Below are positions 1 through 8,341 of a stretch of 64,000 nucleotides of DNA, piece after piece. How positions within the stretch are numbered: the stretch's first letter is position 1; every line of letters starts with the position of its first letter. A model generated the notes under the pieces. The model did no database searches. It saw nothing but the letters and a program-made list of their open reading frames with translations, and had not been told where the DNA came from. The stretch comes from Bosea sp. F3-2 (GTDB lineage Bacteria; Pseudomonadota; Alphaproteobacteria; Rhizobiales; Beijerinckiaceae): positions 3,940,001-4,004,000 of the forward strand of contig NZ_CP042331.1 of NCBI RefSeq assembly GCF_008253865.1, read 5' to 3'. The position numbers were made by a program, and so were the translations under genes.

Positions 1-26
1 ACCCAACCTCCGAAAGTTGAGTCGCC

Positions 27-251
27 ATGAAGAAGCTGATCATCCGCAACCCTGACGAATGCGTGGCCGCGACAAAGCGCGTCCAGGCATTGAGCGGTGC
101 CGCATCGGGAAGCGAACAGGAGCGAGAGCTGAAAGCGCTCTCCGATGCGATCAAGGTCTACGAAGATTCGATCGCGATGATGCGCGGCGTTGGGCGGAAG
201 GCCTCTGAACAGCCAGAAGAGGGCGTCTCCGACACCACCGGGCAAGAATGA
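27..251 (+). CDS. Small protein resembling the N-terminal part of HigA-type antitoxins
   Basis: This encodes a 74-residue acidic protein with no signal peptide or membrane segment. The central part (about residues 5-46) has the spacing of the N-terminal segment of HigA-family antitoxins: a hydrophobic/DE start, ALxxxxALxG, an acidic stretch, then LxxLxxAIKVYE. The helix-turn-helix that follows in HigA is absent, and no toxin gene adjoins it. A second window protein at 11383-11598 aligns with it over 42 residues without gaps (11 identities by eye). The ATG at 27 has only a weak ribosome binding site. The function is unknown; the antitoxin resemblance is my inference from the pattern. Confidence 0.6.
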   Translation: MKKLIIRNPDECVAATKRVQALSGAASGSEQERELKALSDAIKVYEDSIAMMRGVGRKASEQPEEGVSDTTGQE

Positions 252-530
252 TGCCCGAAGCTCTCAAAATCCTCTGCCTTGGTAACGATTGACTCGTCGC
301 GACAGCGCGGCCGTCATTCGCGCGCGCTCGGGCGGGGCCAGCCTTGGCCATGCCTCTATCGGCCCTTCCCCCAAATCCATTCGGAACAAGCACGCTGCAT
401 CGATGGTAGCGAGGCCGGGTCGATGACTTGGGGCTCGATCCGGGCAGATGCTTTCTCGGCGCCACCGCCCGAAACATTCCGGCAGCGATAACCCTGGGGA
501 TGCGTTCCTGGGAAAATCGATACAAAAGAA

Positions 531-558
531 GGGGGCCGGGATAGGAAGGCCGGCTCCC
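531..558. terminator. GC-rich hairpin, possible terminator
   Basis: GGGGGCCGG (531-539) pairs with CCGGCTCCC (550-558) over nine pairs, one of them G-U, around a 10-nt loop. TTC follows, with no real T tract, so termination is only a possibility. Confidence 0.3.
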
Positions 559-865
559 TTCAGGTGGCGCGGTGCTAGGCTTATACGCCGCGCACTTAAA
601 TAACGCGGATGAGGTAGCGCAAGTTCCCTTTGGTGACGCTGGCGCTCCAGACGAAATTCTGATGGCCAGGCAGCCTTCCGCCGATCCGTTCGAGAAAATT
701 GCGCTTCGTTCGACCGCCTCCGAGTTGATCTGTCTTCGAGGCCGAAACCGCGACGGTTCGATTCAGGAAAAGGCCTGGCCCGCCAGAGCAGGACCGGGAG
801 TTCCTTACCCCCGCAAAAGCCCTGAAAAGATCATCTTCTGCGCTGGCCGGCTCAGCGAAAGCCTG

Positions 866-903
866 CGGGGCGAAATCGCCAAAGTTGATTTGCTTTCGCC
901 CCG
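866..903. repeat. Perfect 10-bp inverted repeat
   Basis: CGGGGCGAAA (866-875) and TTTCGCCCCG (894-903) are perfect complements separated by 18 nt. The repeat lies about 100 bp upstream of the small gene at 1000 and could be an operator or a leader hairpin. Nothing else identifies it. Confidence 0.4.
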
Positions 904-999
904 AGACAGGCGCGTACTATCGGGCTCGCTGTCTCGATGCCGACGTTTGGGAACGACCGCTGCGGCGCCTGCGGGCGCCGCTAAGGCGGGGACGAGGCA

Positions 1000-1254
1000 A
1001 TGTATTCCGGGAAAGGTACGCTCCTTCTGCGGGACGGGCGGCGGCTCCCGCTCTCCTACCAGTTTGGCAGCGACTACGACGATACCCGGGCTGGATACCT
1101 GTTCTGCGACACTTCGGACGTCGATCCGGCCGCGCTTTGCTACAGGCTGCGCGTGATATGCGAGGACGGCACCCAGATCGTCGTGGCAGTGATGCATTCC
1201 AGCGACCGATATCTCGCGGTCACGGGGCGAGTAGCGGCACCCGAAGCAGCGTAA
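1000..1254 (+). CDS. Small conserved hypothetical protein (84 aa)
   Basis: This is a compact soluble protein with balanced composition and alternating hydrophobic/charged segments suggestive of a beta-rich fold: GTLLLRDGRRLPLSYQFG near the start, then RAGYLFCDTSDVDP and VICEDGTQIVVAVMHSSDRY. It has no signal peptide or membrane helix. I recall similar short proteins from Rhizobiales genomes, so I consider the gene real; no function is known to me. It stands alone, with a terminator-like hairpin immediately after the stop. Confidence 0.65.
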   Translation: MYSGKGTLLLRDGRRLPLSYQFGSDYDDTRAGYLFCDTSDVDPAALCYRLRVICEDGTQIVVAVMHSSDRYLAVTGRVAAPEAA

Positions 1255-1258
1255 CCAT

Positions 1259-1280
1259 CGAAAGGGCCCGATCCCTTTCG
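1259..1280 (+). terminator. Hairpin after the 84-aa gene
   Basis: CGAAAGGG (1259-1266) pairs perfectly with CCCTTTCG (1273-1280) around a 6-nt loop, starting 4 nt after the stop codon. There is no T tract. The position suggests a transcript end. Confidence 0.4.
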
Positions 1281-1510
1281 GAGATCGGGTCACGTTTGGA
1301 AGCGCTCCATAGGGCAAAGCGCGACCCGAAGGGTACAGCGCTTGAAGACTGCTCCCCACAGGTGATTGCCAAGACGAACAAATCACCGCGCTTTCCCAGA
1401 TGACCCTACAGTACCCCGATGGAAAGGCGCTCATCGGATTGCCTTACGCATGCTCGGAGTCGGCGGCGAGGCGGCGCGACCGTCGACGATTGACAATGCA
1501 AACCCATATA

Positions 1511-1527
1511 TTTCAAACTTAAAATAT
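1511..1527. promoter_or_regulatory. Candidate operator shared with the LIV-type transporter operon
   Basis: TTTCAAACTTAAAATAT lies 22 nt upstream of the monooxygenase start. It matches 16 of 17 bases of the sequence at 8342-8358 upstream of the transporter operon. The core TTTnAAGCTTnAAA (perfect in the second copy apart from the n positions) has the near-palindromic form of sites bound by MarR-family regulators of aromatic catabolism. Binding is inferred. Confidence 0.5.
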
Positions 1528-1548
1528 TAGACCCAGGGGAACGGGCGC

Positions 1549-2796
1549 ATGCGGGTTATCATCGTTGGTGGCGGCATCGGCGGATTGACGTTGGCGCTGA
1601 TGCTTCATGCGCGCGGGATCGCGGCGACGGTCTACGAACAGGCGGGCGAGATCCGCGAGGTCGGCGTCGGCATCAACACGCTGCCTCACGCCATTCGCGA
1701 GCTCGCCGATCTCGGCCTGCTGCCGGTGCTGGACGAGGCCGGCATCCGCACGCGCGAACTCATCTACATGAATCGCTTCGGGCAGGCAGTCTGGCGCGAG
1801 CCGCGCGGCCTGCACGCCGGCGCGCCGGTGCCGCAGTTCTCGATCCACCGTGGCCGGCTGCAGCGTGTCATCCGTGACGCCGTTGCGGAGCGCTTAGGCG
1901 AGGATGCGATCCGCACCGGCCGTCGGCTGCTCGGCTTCCTGCAGGACGAAGGCGGCGTCACCGCGCATTTCAGCGATGCGCGCTTCGGCGAGGCCGGAGA
2001 GACGGTGCGCGGCGATATCCTGATCGGCGCCGACGGCATCCACTCGGCCGTCCGTGCCTTCTATTTCCCGAACCAGGGGCCGCCGCGCTGGCAGGGCGTC
2101 CAGATGTGGCGCGGTGCCTGCGACTGGCCGATCTTCCTCGACGGCGAGAGCATGATCATCGCCGGCGGCATGGCCGGCAAGCTGGTGCTCTATCCGATCG
2201 GCAAGGGCACGACGGCAAAGACGCGGCTGACCAACTGGGTCGTCAACATTCGCAACGGCGATCCGGAGCGGCCGCCGCCGAAGGAAGCCTGGTCCAAGCC
2301 GGGACGCCTCGAGGACGTGCTTCCCTTCGCGCGCCGCTTCAGCGTGCCCGGCATGGATATCCTGGGGCTGATCCGCGCAACCTCGACCTTCTGGGAATAT
2401 CCGATGTGCGACCGCGATCCGCTGCCGCGCTGGACGCATGGCCGCGTCACGCTGCTCGGCGACGCGGCGCACCCGATGTATCCGGTCGGCTCCAACGGCG
2501 CCTCGCAGGCAATCCTCGATGCGCGCTGCCTCGCCGATTGGCTGGTCAAGGCCGAGCATCCACGCCAGGCACTGGCCGCCTATGAGGCGCAACGCCTGCC
2601 GGCGACGGCGGAGGTCGTGGCGATGAACCGCGTCGGGGGGCCTGAACGGGTCATTGATGCCGTGGAGGCGCTGGCACCGAACGGCTTCGACGATGTCGAG
2701 CGCGTGCTCGGCTATGCCAAGCGCGAGCAGATCGTGAGATCCTATGCCGGCAAAGCAGGCTTTTCGGCCGAGCAGCTTGCGGCGCGGAAGAATTAA
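1549..2796 (+). CDS. FAD-dependent aromatic-ring monooxygenase (class A flavoprotein hydroxylase)
   Basis: This is a 415-residue flavoprotein of the salicylate/3-hydroxybenzoate hydroxylase type, which uses NAD(P)H and O2 to hydroxylate a substrate in the cytoplasm. Visible motifs are the N-terminal dinucleotide fold IIVGGGIGGLTLAL (residues 3-16), the ADGIHSAVR segment for FAD/NAD(P)H near residue 160, and the FAD-ribityl motif LLGDAAHPMYPVGSNG near residue 300. The length is normal for the family. The ATG at 1549 is preceded by AGGGGAACGG. The probable operator upstream is shared with the transporter at 3612-8258, suggesting that the importer supplies its substrate. The exact substrate is not readable from sequence. 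Confidence 0.85.
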   Translation: MRVIIVGGGIGGLTLALMLHARGIAATVYEQAGEIREVGVGINTLPHAIRELADLGLLPVLDEAGIRTRELIYMNRFGQAVWREPRGLHAGAPVPQFSIHRGRLQRVIRDAVAERLGEDAIRTGRRLLGFLQDEGGVTAHFSDARFGEAGETVRGDILIGADGIHSAVRAFYFPNQGPPRWQGVQMWRGACDWPIFLDGESMIIAGGMAGKLVLYPIGKGTTAKTRLTNWVVNIRNGDPERPPPKEAWSKPGRLEDVLPFARRFSVPGMDILGLIRATSTFWEYPMCDRDPLPRWTHGRVTLLGDAAHPMYPVGSNGASQAILDARCLADWLVKAEHPRQALAAYEAQRLPATAEVVAMNRVGGPERVIDAVEALAPNGFDDVERVLGYAKREQIVRSYAGKAGFSAEQLAARKN

Positions 2797-2822
2797 TACC
2801 TGCCGCGTTTTCACCAACGCGG

Positions 2823-2918
2823 GTCATCCCGGCCGGAGCGAAGCGCAGAGCCGGGATCCATGCCCGGACCTTTCCTGGAAGCACTCCGGCATGGATCCCG
2901 GGTCAAGCCCGGGATGAC
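2823..2918. repeat. Class A extragenic palindromic element, copy 1
   Basis: Starts GTCATCCCGG and ends CCGGGATGAC, with inner arms GGGATCCATGCC and GGCATGGATCCC. Related copies lie at 3458, 15873, 41912, 49498 and 60838. Copies 1 and 2 flank the cupin gene. Confidence 0.85.
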
Positions 2919-2951
2919 GATGCGGTTCCGCGCAAAGCCTCAAGGCTGCAA

Positions 2952-3410
2952 TCACACGCCCTCGGGCGGGGGCGGCAGGAAGTCGACCTCGTGCTTGGCC
3001 GAGAGCGCGACGACATCGGCCGGCTTCTGCTCGGCCATGGAATGGATGCCCCAGAACAGGTCGTAGAGCCGCGCCGTCGGCGAAACCCAGAACAGGCACT
3101 TCACCGTCGCGTCGCTCTTGTTGAACAGGCCATGCGGAATGTTGCGCGGCAGGCGGATCAGGTCGCCGGCCGTGGCGAAGCTCTCCTGCCCGTCAAGGAC
3201 GAGATCGAGCCGGCCTTCCAGCATGTAGATGAACTCGTCCTGCGTGGTGTGGATATGCAGTGGCACGAAGGTGCCGGGCGGAAGCGTCGCGTGCCAGGAG
3301 AAGCTCTCCTCCGTCAGCGTCTTCGGCACATAAGTCTGGCCGAGGATGCTCCAGGAGATTCCGTCGAGGCCCTCATTGGCGCGCGTCACGCCGGCGGTCA
3401 GCGGTTTCAT
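2952..3410 (-). CDS. Single-domain cupin protein
   Basis: This is a 152-residue cupin. The first metal-binding motif is HIHTTQDEFIYMLEG (two His, then Glu in the usual spacing) and the second is GDLIRLPRNIPHGLFN with its His. This is the cupin_2 fold used by small dioxygenases, isomerases and sugar- or acid-binding proteins. AAGGAAG precedes the ATG. It is co-directional with, and downstream of, the LIV-type transporter operon, but a class A repeat separates it from livF and another follows its stop. It may process the compound handled by the monooxygenase and transporter; that role is inferred from position only. Confidence 0.8.
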   Translation of the reverse strand: MKPLTAGVTRANEGLDGISWSILGQTYVPKTLTEESFSWHATLPPGTFVPLHIHTTQDEFIYMLEGRLDLVLDGQESFATAGDLIRLPRNIPHGLFNKSDATVKCLFWVSPTARLYDLFWGIHSMAEQKPADVVALSAKHEVDFLPPPPEGV

Positions 3411-3457
3411 AGGTGCGCTTCCTTTCTGTTTGCGATCGGCTGATCTTAGAACACACC

Positions 3458-3563
3458 GTCATCCCGGACGCAGCGAAGCGGAGATCCGGGATCCATCGTC
3501 GAGCGCCTGCGCCCTTCGATGGATCCCGGCTCGACGCGGTTTTCGCCGCTTGGCCGGGATGAC
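3458..3563. repeat. Class A extragenic palindromic element, copy 2
   Basis: Starts GTCATCCCGG and ends CCGGGATGAC, with inner arms GGGATCCATCG and CGATGGATCCC. It lies between the cupin gene and livF, where it could act as a transcript-processing structure. Confidence 0.85.
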
Positions 3564-3611
3564 GGCGCGGGTTGGATATCCAAGGAACGGAACCTCGATT
3601 GTCGTCTGCCC

Positions 3612-4310
3612 TCAAAAATGCAGGAAGCGATCCTTCACGGCGCTGTCGCTGCGCAGCTCCGCGCTGCTGCCGCGCCAGACCACGCGCCCCTTTTCCAACA
3701 CGATATGGCGGTCGGCGATCCTGACCAACGCATCGACGTTCTTGTCAATGACGAGGATCGATTCCCCTTCCGCCTTCAGCGCCGTCAGGCAGTTCCAGAT
3801 CTCCTCGCGGATCAGAGGCGCGAGCCCCTCCGTCGCCTCGTCGAGGATGATCAGCCTGGGATTGGTCATCAGCGCCCGGCCGATCGCCAGCATCTGCTGC
3901 TCGCCGCCGGAAAGCTGGTTGCCGCGGTTCTCCCGCCTTTCCCTGAGGCGCGGAAAGAAGGCGTAGATCCGCTCCAGATCCCAGCGCTTCTTGCCGGAGC
4001 GGTCCGCGGCCGTGGCGATCAGGTTCTCCTCGACCGAGAGCGTCGGGAAGATCTGCCGGCCTTCCGGCACGAGGCCGATGCCAGCCTGCGCCATGCGGAA
4101 GGGCTGGGCGCCGGTCAGGTCACGGCCGCCGAAGGTGATGCGCCCGGCCCGTGCCGGCAGCAGCCCCATGATGGCGCGGACCGTCGTGGTCTTGCCCATG
4201 CCGTTGCGGCCGAGCAGCGTCACCACCTCGCCCTCGCCGACGGACAGATCGACACCGAACAGGATCTGCGCCTCGCCATAGCCGGCATCGAGGCCCTCGA
4301 CGCTGAGCAT
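3612..4310 (-). CDS. livF: ABC transporter ATPase, LivF type
   Basis: This 232-residue ATPase belongs to a branched-chain amino acid (HAAT) type importer. Walker A is GRNGMGKTT (about residue 34), the signature is LSGGEQQ, and Walker B is LIILDEAT followed by EGLAPLI, which is typical of LivF. It is the last gene of the transporter operon and starts 2 nt after the livG stop. HAAT importers also carry amides and aromatic acids, and the neighbouring monooxygenase makes such a substrate plausible. The symbol refers to the family, not to a proven leucine role. Confidence 0.9.
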   Translation of the reverse strand: MLSVEGLDAGYGEAQILFGVDLSVGEGEVVTLLGRNGMGKTTTVRAIMGLLPARAGRITFGGRDLTGAQPFRMAQAGIGLVPEGRQIFPTLSVEENLIATAADRSGKKRWDLERIYAFFPRLRERRENRGNQLSGGEQQMLAIGRALMTNPRLIILDEATEGLAPLIREEIWNCLTALKAEGESILVIDKNVDALVRIADRHIVLEKGRVVWRGSSAELRSDSAVKDRFLHF

Positions 4311-4312
4311 CG

Positions 4313-5062
4313 CTAGCCCTCCTCGCCGAGATAGGCCTGCCGCACGGCCGGATCGGCCCTGACCGCCGCCGGCTCGCCCGAGGCGATCACCCCACCATAG
4401 ACCAACACCGTGACGCGATCGGCCAACGCGAAGACGGCGCTCATATCGTGCTCGACCAGCAGCATGGCGAAGCGACCCTTGAGGCTCTTCAGCAGCGCGA
4501 TCAGCCGTTCACCCTCCTCGTGGCCGACGCCGGCGAGCGGCTCGTCGAGCAGGATCAGCTTCGGCTGCAGGGTCAGCGCCATCGCGATCTCGAGCGCGCG
4601 CTTCTCGCCATGGGAGAGGCTGCCGGCCGGGGCATGGGCGCGGCCGGCGAGACCGACCGCTTCCAGCGCTTCCCAGGCAGAGGCATTGAGCGCTTCGTCG
4701 CGCGCCGCGTCGCGGAACATCGAGAGCGGATGAGCGCTCCGCGCCTGCACGCCGAGCGCGACATTTTCCAGCGCCGAGAGCGAAGCGATGGTCGAGGTGA
4801 TCTGGAAGGTGCGGGCGAGCCCCGCCCTCGCCCGCTTCTGCGGCGGCATATGCGTCACGTCCGTGCCGCTGAACAGGATGGCGCCGGAATCCGGCCTCAG
4901 CATCCCGGAGATCTGGTGGACGAGCGTCGTCTTGCCGGCACCGTTGGGGCCGATCAGCGCGTGGAGCTCGCCGGGCGCGATGGTGAGGTCGACCCCGTTG
5001 GTCACCTTGAGCGCGCCGAAGGATTTGGCGAGCCCTTTCAGTGCAAGCGCCGGCTCAGCCAT
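4313..5062 (-). CDS. livG: ABC transporter ATPase, LivG type
   Basis: This is a 249-residue ATPase with Walker A GPNGAGKTT, a slightly unusual signature LSHGEKR in place of LSGGQ, and Walker B LILLDEPLAGV. The signature variant and the EPLAGV sequence are usual for LivG. The start overlaps the end of livM by 8 nt, indicating translational coupling. It forms the ATPase pair with the downstream LivF-type protein. Confidence 0.9.
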   Translation of the reverse strand: MAEPALALKGLAKSFGALKVTNGVDLTIAPGELHALIGPNGAGKTTLVHQISGMLRPDSGAILFSGTDVTHMPPQKRARAGLARTFQITSTIASLSALENVALGVQARSAHPLSMFRDAARDEALNASAWEALEAVGLAGRAHAPAGSLSHGEKRALEIAMALTLQPKLILLDEPLAGVGHEEGERLIALLKSLKGRFAMLLVEHDMSAVFALADRVTVLVYGGVIASGEPAAVRADPAVRQAYLGEEG

Positions 5063-6044
5063 CGCGGCTCCCCCGAAGCTTGGCCATGAGGCCGGCGATG
5101 CCGCCGCGGGTGAACAGAACGAAGAGCACGATCAGCGGGCCGAAGATCGCCTTCCAGTTCTGCGTCAGCCCGGAGAGCACATCCTCCACGGCCAGGAGGG
5201 CGATCGCGCCGACGATCGCGCCATAGAGCGAACCGACGCCGCCGAGCACGACCATGAAGATCAGTTCGCCCGAGCGCTGCCAGGACATGAAGGCCGGGCT
5301 GACGAAATCGGTCTGGTTGGCGAGCAGGAAGCCTGAAATCCCCGCCATCATGCCGCTGATCACATAGGCACCGAGCCTGACGTGATCGACATCGTAGCCG
5401 GTGACCGTCACGCGCACGGCGTTCTCGCGCGCCGCCCGCAGCACGCGGCCGAAACGCGAGGCGACGAGCCGCCGTGCCAGCCAGTAGCAGACCGCCAGCG
5501 TGCCGAGCGCGATGTAGTAGAAGCCGGTGCGGTTGGCGAAGATCTCCCGCCCCAGGAACGTGCTCTTCTCGTAGAGCGTCAGCCCGTCGTCGCCGCCATA
5601 GGCCGAGAGCGCCTGGGCGAAATAGAAGGCCATCTGGCCGAAGGCGAGCGTGATCATGATGAAGGCGACGCCGCGCGTGCGCAGCGAGACATAGCCGGTC
5701 ACGGCTGCGAAGACGGCGCAGACGATCAGGATCGCCGGCAGCGCGACCAACAGTTCGGTCTGGCCTTCGGTGATCAGGATGCCGGCGCCATAGGCGCCGA
5801 TTCCGATGAAGGCGGCGTGGCCAAAGGAGACGAGGCCGCCAACGCCCAGAATGAGATCGAGCGAGAGCGCCGCGATCGCGAAGATCATCGCCCGCGTCAC
5901 CAATGTCAGCCAGTGCGAGGGCAGGCCGAGCGCGGTCGCGAGGGGCAGCAGCGCCAGCAGGCCGAGGATGACGAGCGGCGCGAGCCGCCGCATCGCGGGC
6001 GCGGCTGGCCGCGCAATCGGGGAAGAGGTGGTCACCGCGCTCAT
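5055..6044 (-). CDS. livM: ABC transporter permease, LivM type
   Basis: This is a 329-residue inner-membrane permease with about nine to ten hydrophobic segments. Family hallmarks are LGVGGLVSFGHAAFIGIGAY (about residues 65-84) and a C-terminal VVLGGVGSLYGAIVGA. The start overlaps the livH stop by 4 nt (ATGA). With LivH it would form the membrane channel of the importer. Confidence 0.9.
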   Translation of the reverse strand: MSAVTTSSPIARPAAPAMRRLAPLVILGLLALLPLATALGLPSHWLTLVTRAMIFAIAALSLDLILGVGGLVSFGHAAFIGIGAYGAGILITEGQTELLVALPAILIVCAVFAAVTGYVSLRTRGVAFIMITLAFGQMAFYFAQALSAYGGDDGLTLYEKSTFLGREIFANRTGFYYIALGTLAVCYWLARRLVASRFGRVLRAARENAVRVTVTGYDVDHVRLGAYVISGMMAGISGFLLANQTDFVSPAFMSWQRSGELIFMVVLGGVGSLYGAIVGAIALLAVEDVLSGLTQNWKAIFGPLIVLFVLFTRGGIAGLMAKLRGSRDG

Positions 6045-6967
6045 GAGCGCCCCTTGGCCGGCAGCAGCCCCTCGGGCCGCACGAACAGCACCGCCGCCAT
6101 GACCAGATAGATCAGCATCGAGGAGAGGGCCGCCCCCGTCGCGCGCGCCGAGGCGGGCGCCATGAACAACCGGAGCAGGTCGTTCATGAAGGAGCGGCCG
6201 AGCGTATCGACGAGGCCGACGATCAGCGCGCCGACGAAGGCGCCGCGGATCGAACCGATGCCGCCGACGACGATGACGACGAAGGCCAGGATCAACACCG
6301 TATCACCCATGCCGGGCTCGACGGAGAGGATCGGCGCCGCCATCACCCCGGCAAAGCCGGCGAGCATGGTGCCGAAGGCGAAGACGACCATGAACAGCTT
6401 GCGGATATCGACGCCCAGCGCCGAGACCATCGGCGCGTTCGAGGCCCCGGCCCTGAGCAGCATGCCGGTGCGCGTCTTCTCGACGACGAACCAGAGCAGG
6501 GCACCCACGCCCAGCCCCGCTCCGATCAGCGCAAAGCGATAGGTCGGATAGAGCACGCCGCCCAGCAGCTGGACATTGCCGGAGAGGAATTCCGGCACGG
6601 GCACCGAGAGCGGCGCCGCGCCCCAGATCATCTTCACCGCCTGGTTGAGCAGCAGGATCAGTCCGAAAGTGGCCAGCACCTGGTCGAGATGGTCGCGTTC
6701 GTAGAGATGCCGAAAGACCAGGAACTCGAAGGCAAGCCCAAGCAGCAGCGCGGCCGCTAGCGCGAGCACGAGCCCCAACATGAAGGAGCCGGTCAGGCCG
6801 ACGAAGGTCACGGCGAGATAGGCGCCCAGCATGTATTGGACGCCATGGGCCAGGTTGATGAAATCCATCACGCCGAAGACCAGCGTCAGACCGGCCGCGA
6901 CCAGGAACAGCAGGATGCCGAACTGGAGCCCGTTCAGGAGTTGGACGATCAGGAGGCTCGTGGTCAT
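6041..6967 (-). CDS. livH: ABC transporter permease, LivH type
   Basis: This is a 308-residue permease with multiple membrane helices. The family motif GVMDFINLAHGVQYMLGAY lies near residues 32-50, and VVIVVGGIGSIRGAFVGALI near residue 232. It follows the binding-protein gene after a 118-nt gap that holds a strong hairpin (7041-7074), and is otherwise tightly packed with livM. Confidence 0.9.
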   Translation of the reverse strand: MTTSLLIVQLLNGLQFGILLFLVAAGLTLVFGVMDFINLAHGVQYMLGAYLAVTFVGLTGSFMLGLVLALAAALLLGLAFEFLVFRHLYERDHLDQVLATFGLILLLNQAVKMIWGAAPLSVPVPEFLSGNVQLLGGVLYPTYRFALIGAGLGVGALLWFVVEKTRTGMLLRAGASNAPMVSALGVDIRKLFMVVFAFGTMLAGFAGVMAAPILSVEPGMGDTVLILAFVVIVVGGIGSIRGAFVGALIVGLVDTLGRSFMNDLLRLFMAPASARATGAALSSMLIYLVMAAVLFVRPEGLLPAKGRS

Positions 6968-7040
6968 TGTCGGTCCTAATGTCAGGGCCGGGCACGGGAC
7001 GTCTCGCCCGGGCGTGACCGGGGCATCCGTCGACGACGAG

Positions 7041-7074
7041 ATCCTCGGGTCGAAGCGCTGCTTCGCCCGAGGAT
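7041..7074 (-). repeat. Strong intra-operon hairpin between binding-protein and permease genes
   Basis: ATCCTCGGG-t-CGAAGC (7041-7056) pairs with GCTTCG-CCCGAGGAT (7060-7074), giving 15 pairs with one bulge and a 3-nt loop. It lies just downstream of the binding-protein stop on the transcript. Such hairpins often let the binding protein be made in excess over the membrane parts. It looks like a half copy of the class A repeat family. Confidence 0.6.
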
Positions 7075-7085
7075 GACGCTTCGCG

Positions 7086-8258
7086 TCACTTCAACGCGCA
7101 ATCCTTGGCGTGCGGATCGGCGTAGTCGGCAAACACCTTTTCCGCGATCTCGGTCTGGAACTTGCCGTCGGGCCGCTTGGCGACCTTGACGAGGTAGAAG
7201 TCCTGGATCGGGTAGCCGTTGGTGTTGAACTTGAACTTGCCGCGCAGCGAGGTGAAGTCGGCCTTCTTGATCGCCTCGCGCAGCTTGTCCTTATCGCCGG
7301 TGCCGCCAGCCGCCTTCACGGCGGCGTCGATCAGCATCGCGGCGTCATAGGCCTGCTGCGCATAGGAGCCCGGCACGATCTTGTAGGCGGCTTCATAAGC
7401 CTGGACGAACGCCTTGGTCTGCGGGTTATCCATGTTGGGCGCCCAGGTCATGCCGCCATAGAGTCCCACCGCCGCATCCTGCTGCGCCGGCAGGGTCGAT
7501 TCATCGACCGTGAAGGCGGAGAGGAACGGGATCTTGCCCTGCAGGCCGGCCTGCGACCACTGCTTGACGAAGTTGACACCGAGGCCACCGGGCAGGAAGG
7601 CGAAGACGACATCCGGCTTGGAGGAGGCGATCTTGGCGAGGTCGGCCGAGAAATCCAACGCGTTCAGCGGCGCATAGACCTCGTCGACGATCTCGCCCTT
7701 GAAGTAGCGCTTGAAGCCGGCGAGCGAATCCTTACCGGCCTGATAGTTCGGCGCGATGATGTAGGCGGTCTTGTACTTCTGATCCTGCGCGTATTTGCCG
7801 AGAACCTCGTGCACCTGGTCGTTCTGGTAGGAGGTGACGAAGAAGTTCTTGTTGCAGGCTTTGCCGGCCATGGTCGAGGGGCCGGCATTCGGGCTGATCA
7901 GGAAGGCGCCGGAATCGAGGACGGGCTTGGCGATCGCGCCGAGGATGTTCGAAAAGACCGGGCCGACGACGAAAGCCGGCTTCTCGCTTTCGACATAGGT
8001 CCGCACCCGGTCGACCGCGACGTCGGGCTTCAGCTCATCATCGATCACGGTGATCTTGACCGGCACGCCGCCGAGCTTGCCGCCGTTCTTGTCGACCGCG
8101 AGCTGGAAGCCGTCGCGGACCTGCTGGCCGAGCGCCGCCCCGGGGCCGGTCAGCACGCTGACCACACCGATCTTCATCGGCTCCTGCGCCTGCGCGGACG
8201 CGATCGAAAATGCCAGCGCCCCGCAGCCCAGCGCGAGTGCGAATTTGAGTGTCGTCAT
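7086..8258 (-). CDS. LIV-type ABC transporter substrate-binding protein
   Basis: This 390-residue periplasmic binding protein has a Sec signal peptide (MTTLKFALALG...ASAQA, about 23 residues), then MKIGVVSVLTGPGAALGQQ, the standard opening of the peripla_BP_6 (LivK/AmiC) fold. I chose the ATG at 8258 over the more upstream frame start because it begins the signal peptide and has GGGAGGG 8 nt upstream. It is the first gene of the five-gene importer operon. The probable operator at 8342-8358 is about 84 nt upstream. The ligand is unknown; co-regulation with a ring hydroxylase suggests an aromatic acid. Confidence 0.88.
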   Translation of the reverse strand: MTTLKFALALGCGALAFSIASAQAQEPMKIGVVSVLTGPGAALGQQVRDGFQLAVDKNGGKLGGVPVKITVIDDELKPDVAVDRVRTYVESEKPAFVVGPVFSNILGAIAKPVLDSGAFLISPNAGPSTMAGKACNKNFFVTSYQNDQVHEVLGKYAQDQKYKTAYIIAPNYQAGKDSLAGFKRYFKGEIVDEVYAPLNALDFSADLAKIASSKPDVVFAFLPGGLGVNFVKQWSQAGLQGKIPFLSAFTVDESTLPAQQDAAVGLYGGMTWAPNMDNPQTKAFVQAYEAAYKIVPGSYAQQAYDAAMLIDAAVKAAGGTGDKDKLREAIKKADFTSLRGKFKFNTNGYPIQDFYLVKVAKRPDGKFQTEIAEKVFADYADPHAKDCALK

Positions 8259-8341
8259 CGATGCCCTCCCGGGACGAACGAGCGAAAAGGGGGCGCGGCC
8301 AGGTTCCCTCAAACTTCTATGGTTCGCGCCGGCGCATAATG

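Larger units (their letters stand above)
252..999. other. Gene-free stretch with inverted repeats
   Basis: I find no convincing protein here. The open frames have unnatural composition and no ribosome binding sites. The stretch holds two clear inverted repeats (531-558 and 866-903, listed separately). It may be decayed sequence or a long regulatory region. Confidence 0.5.
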
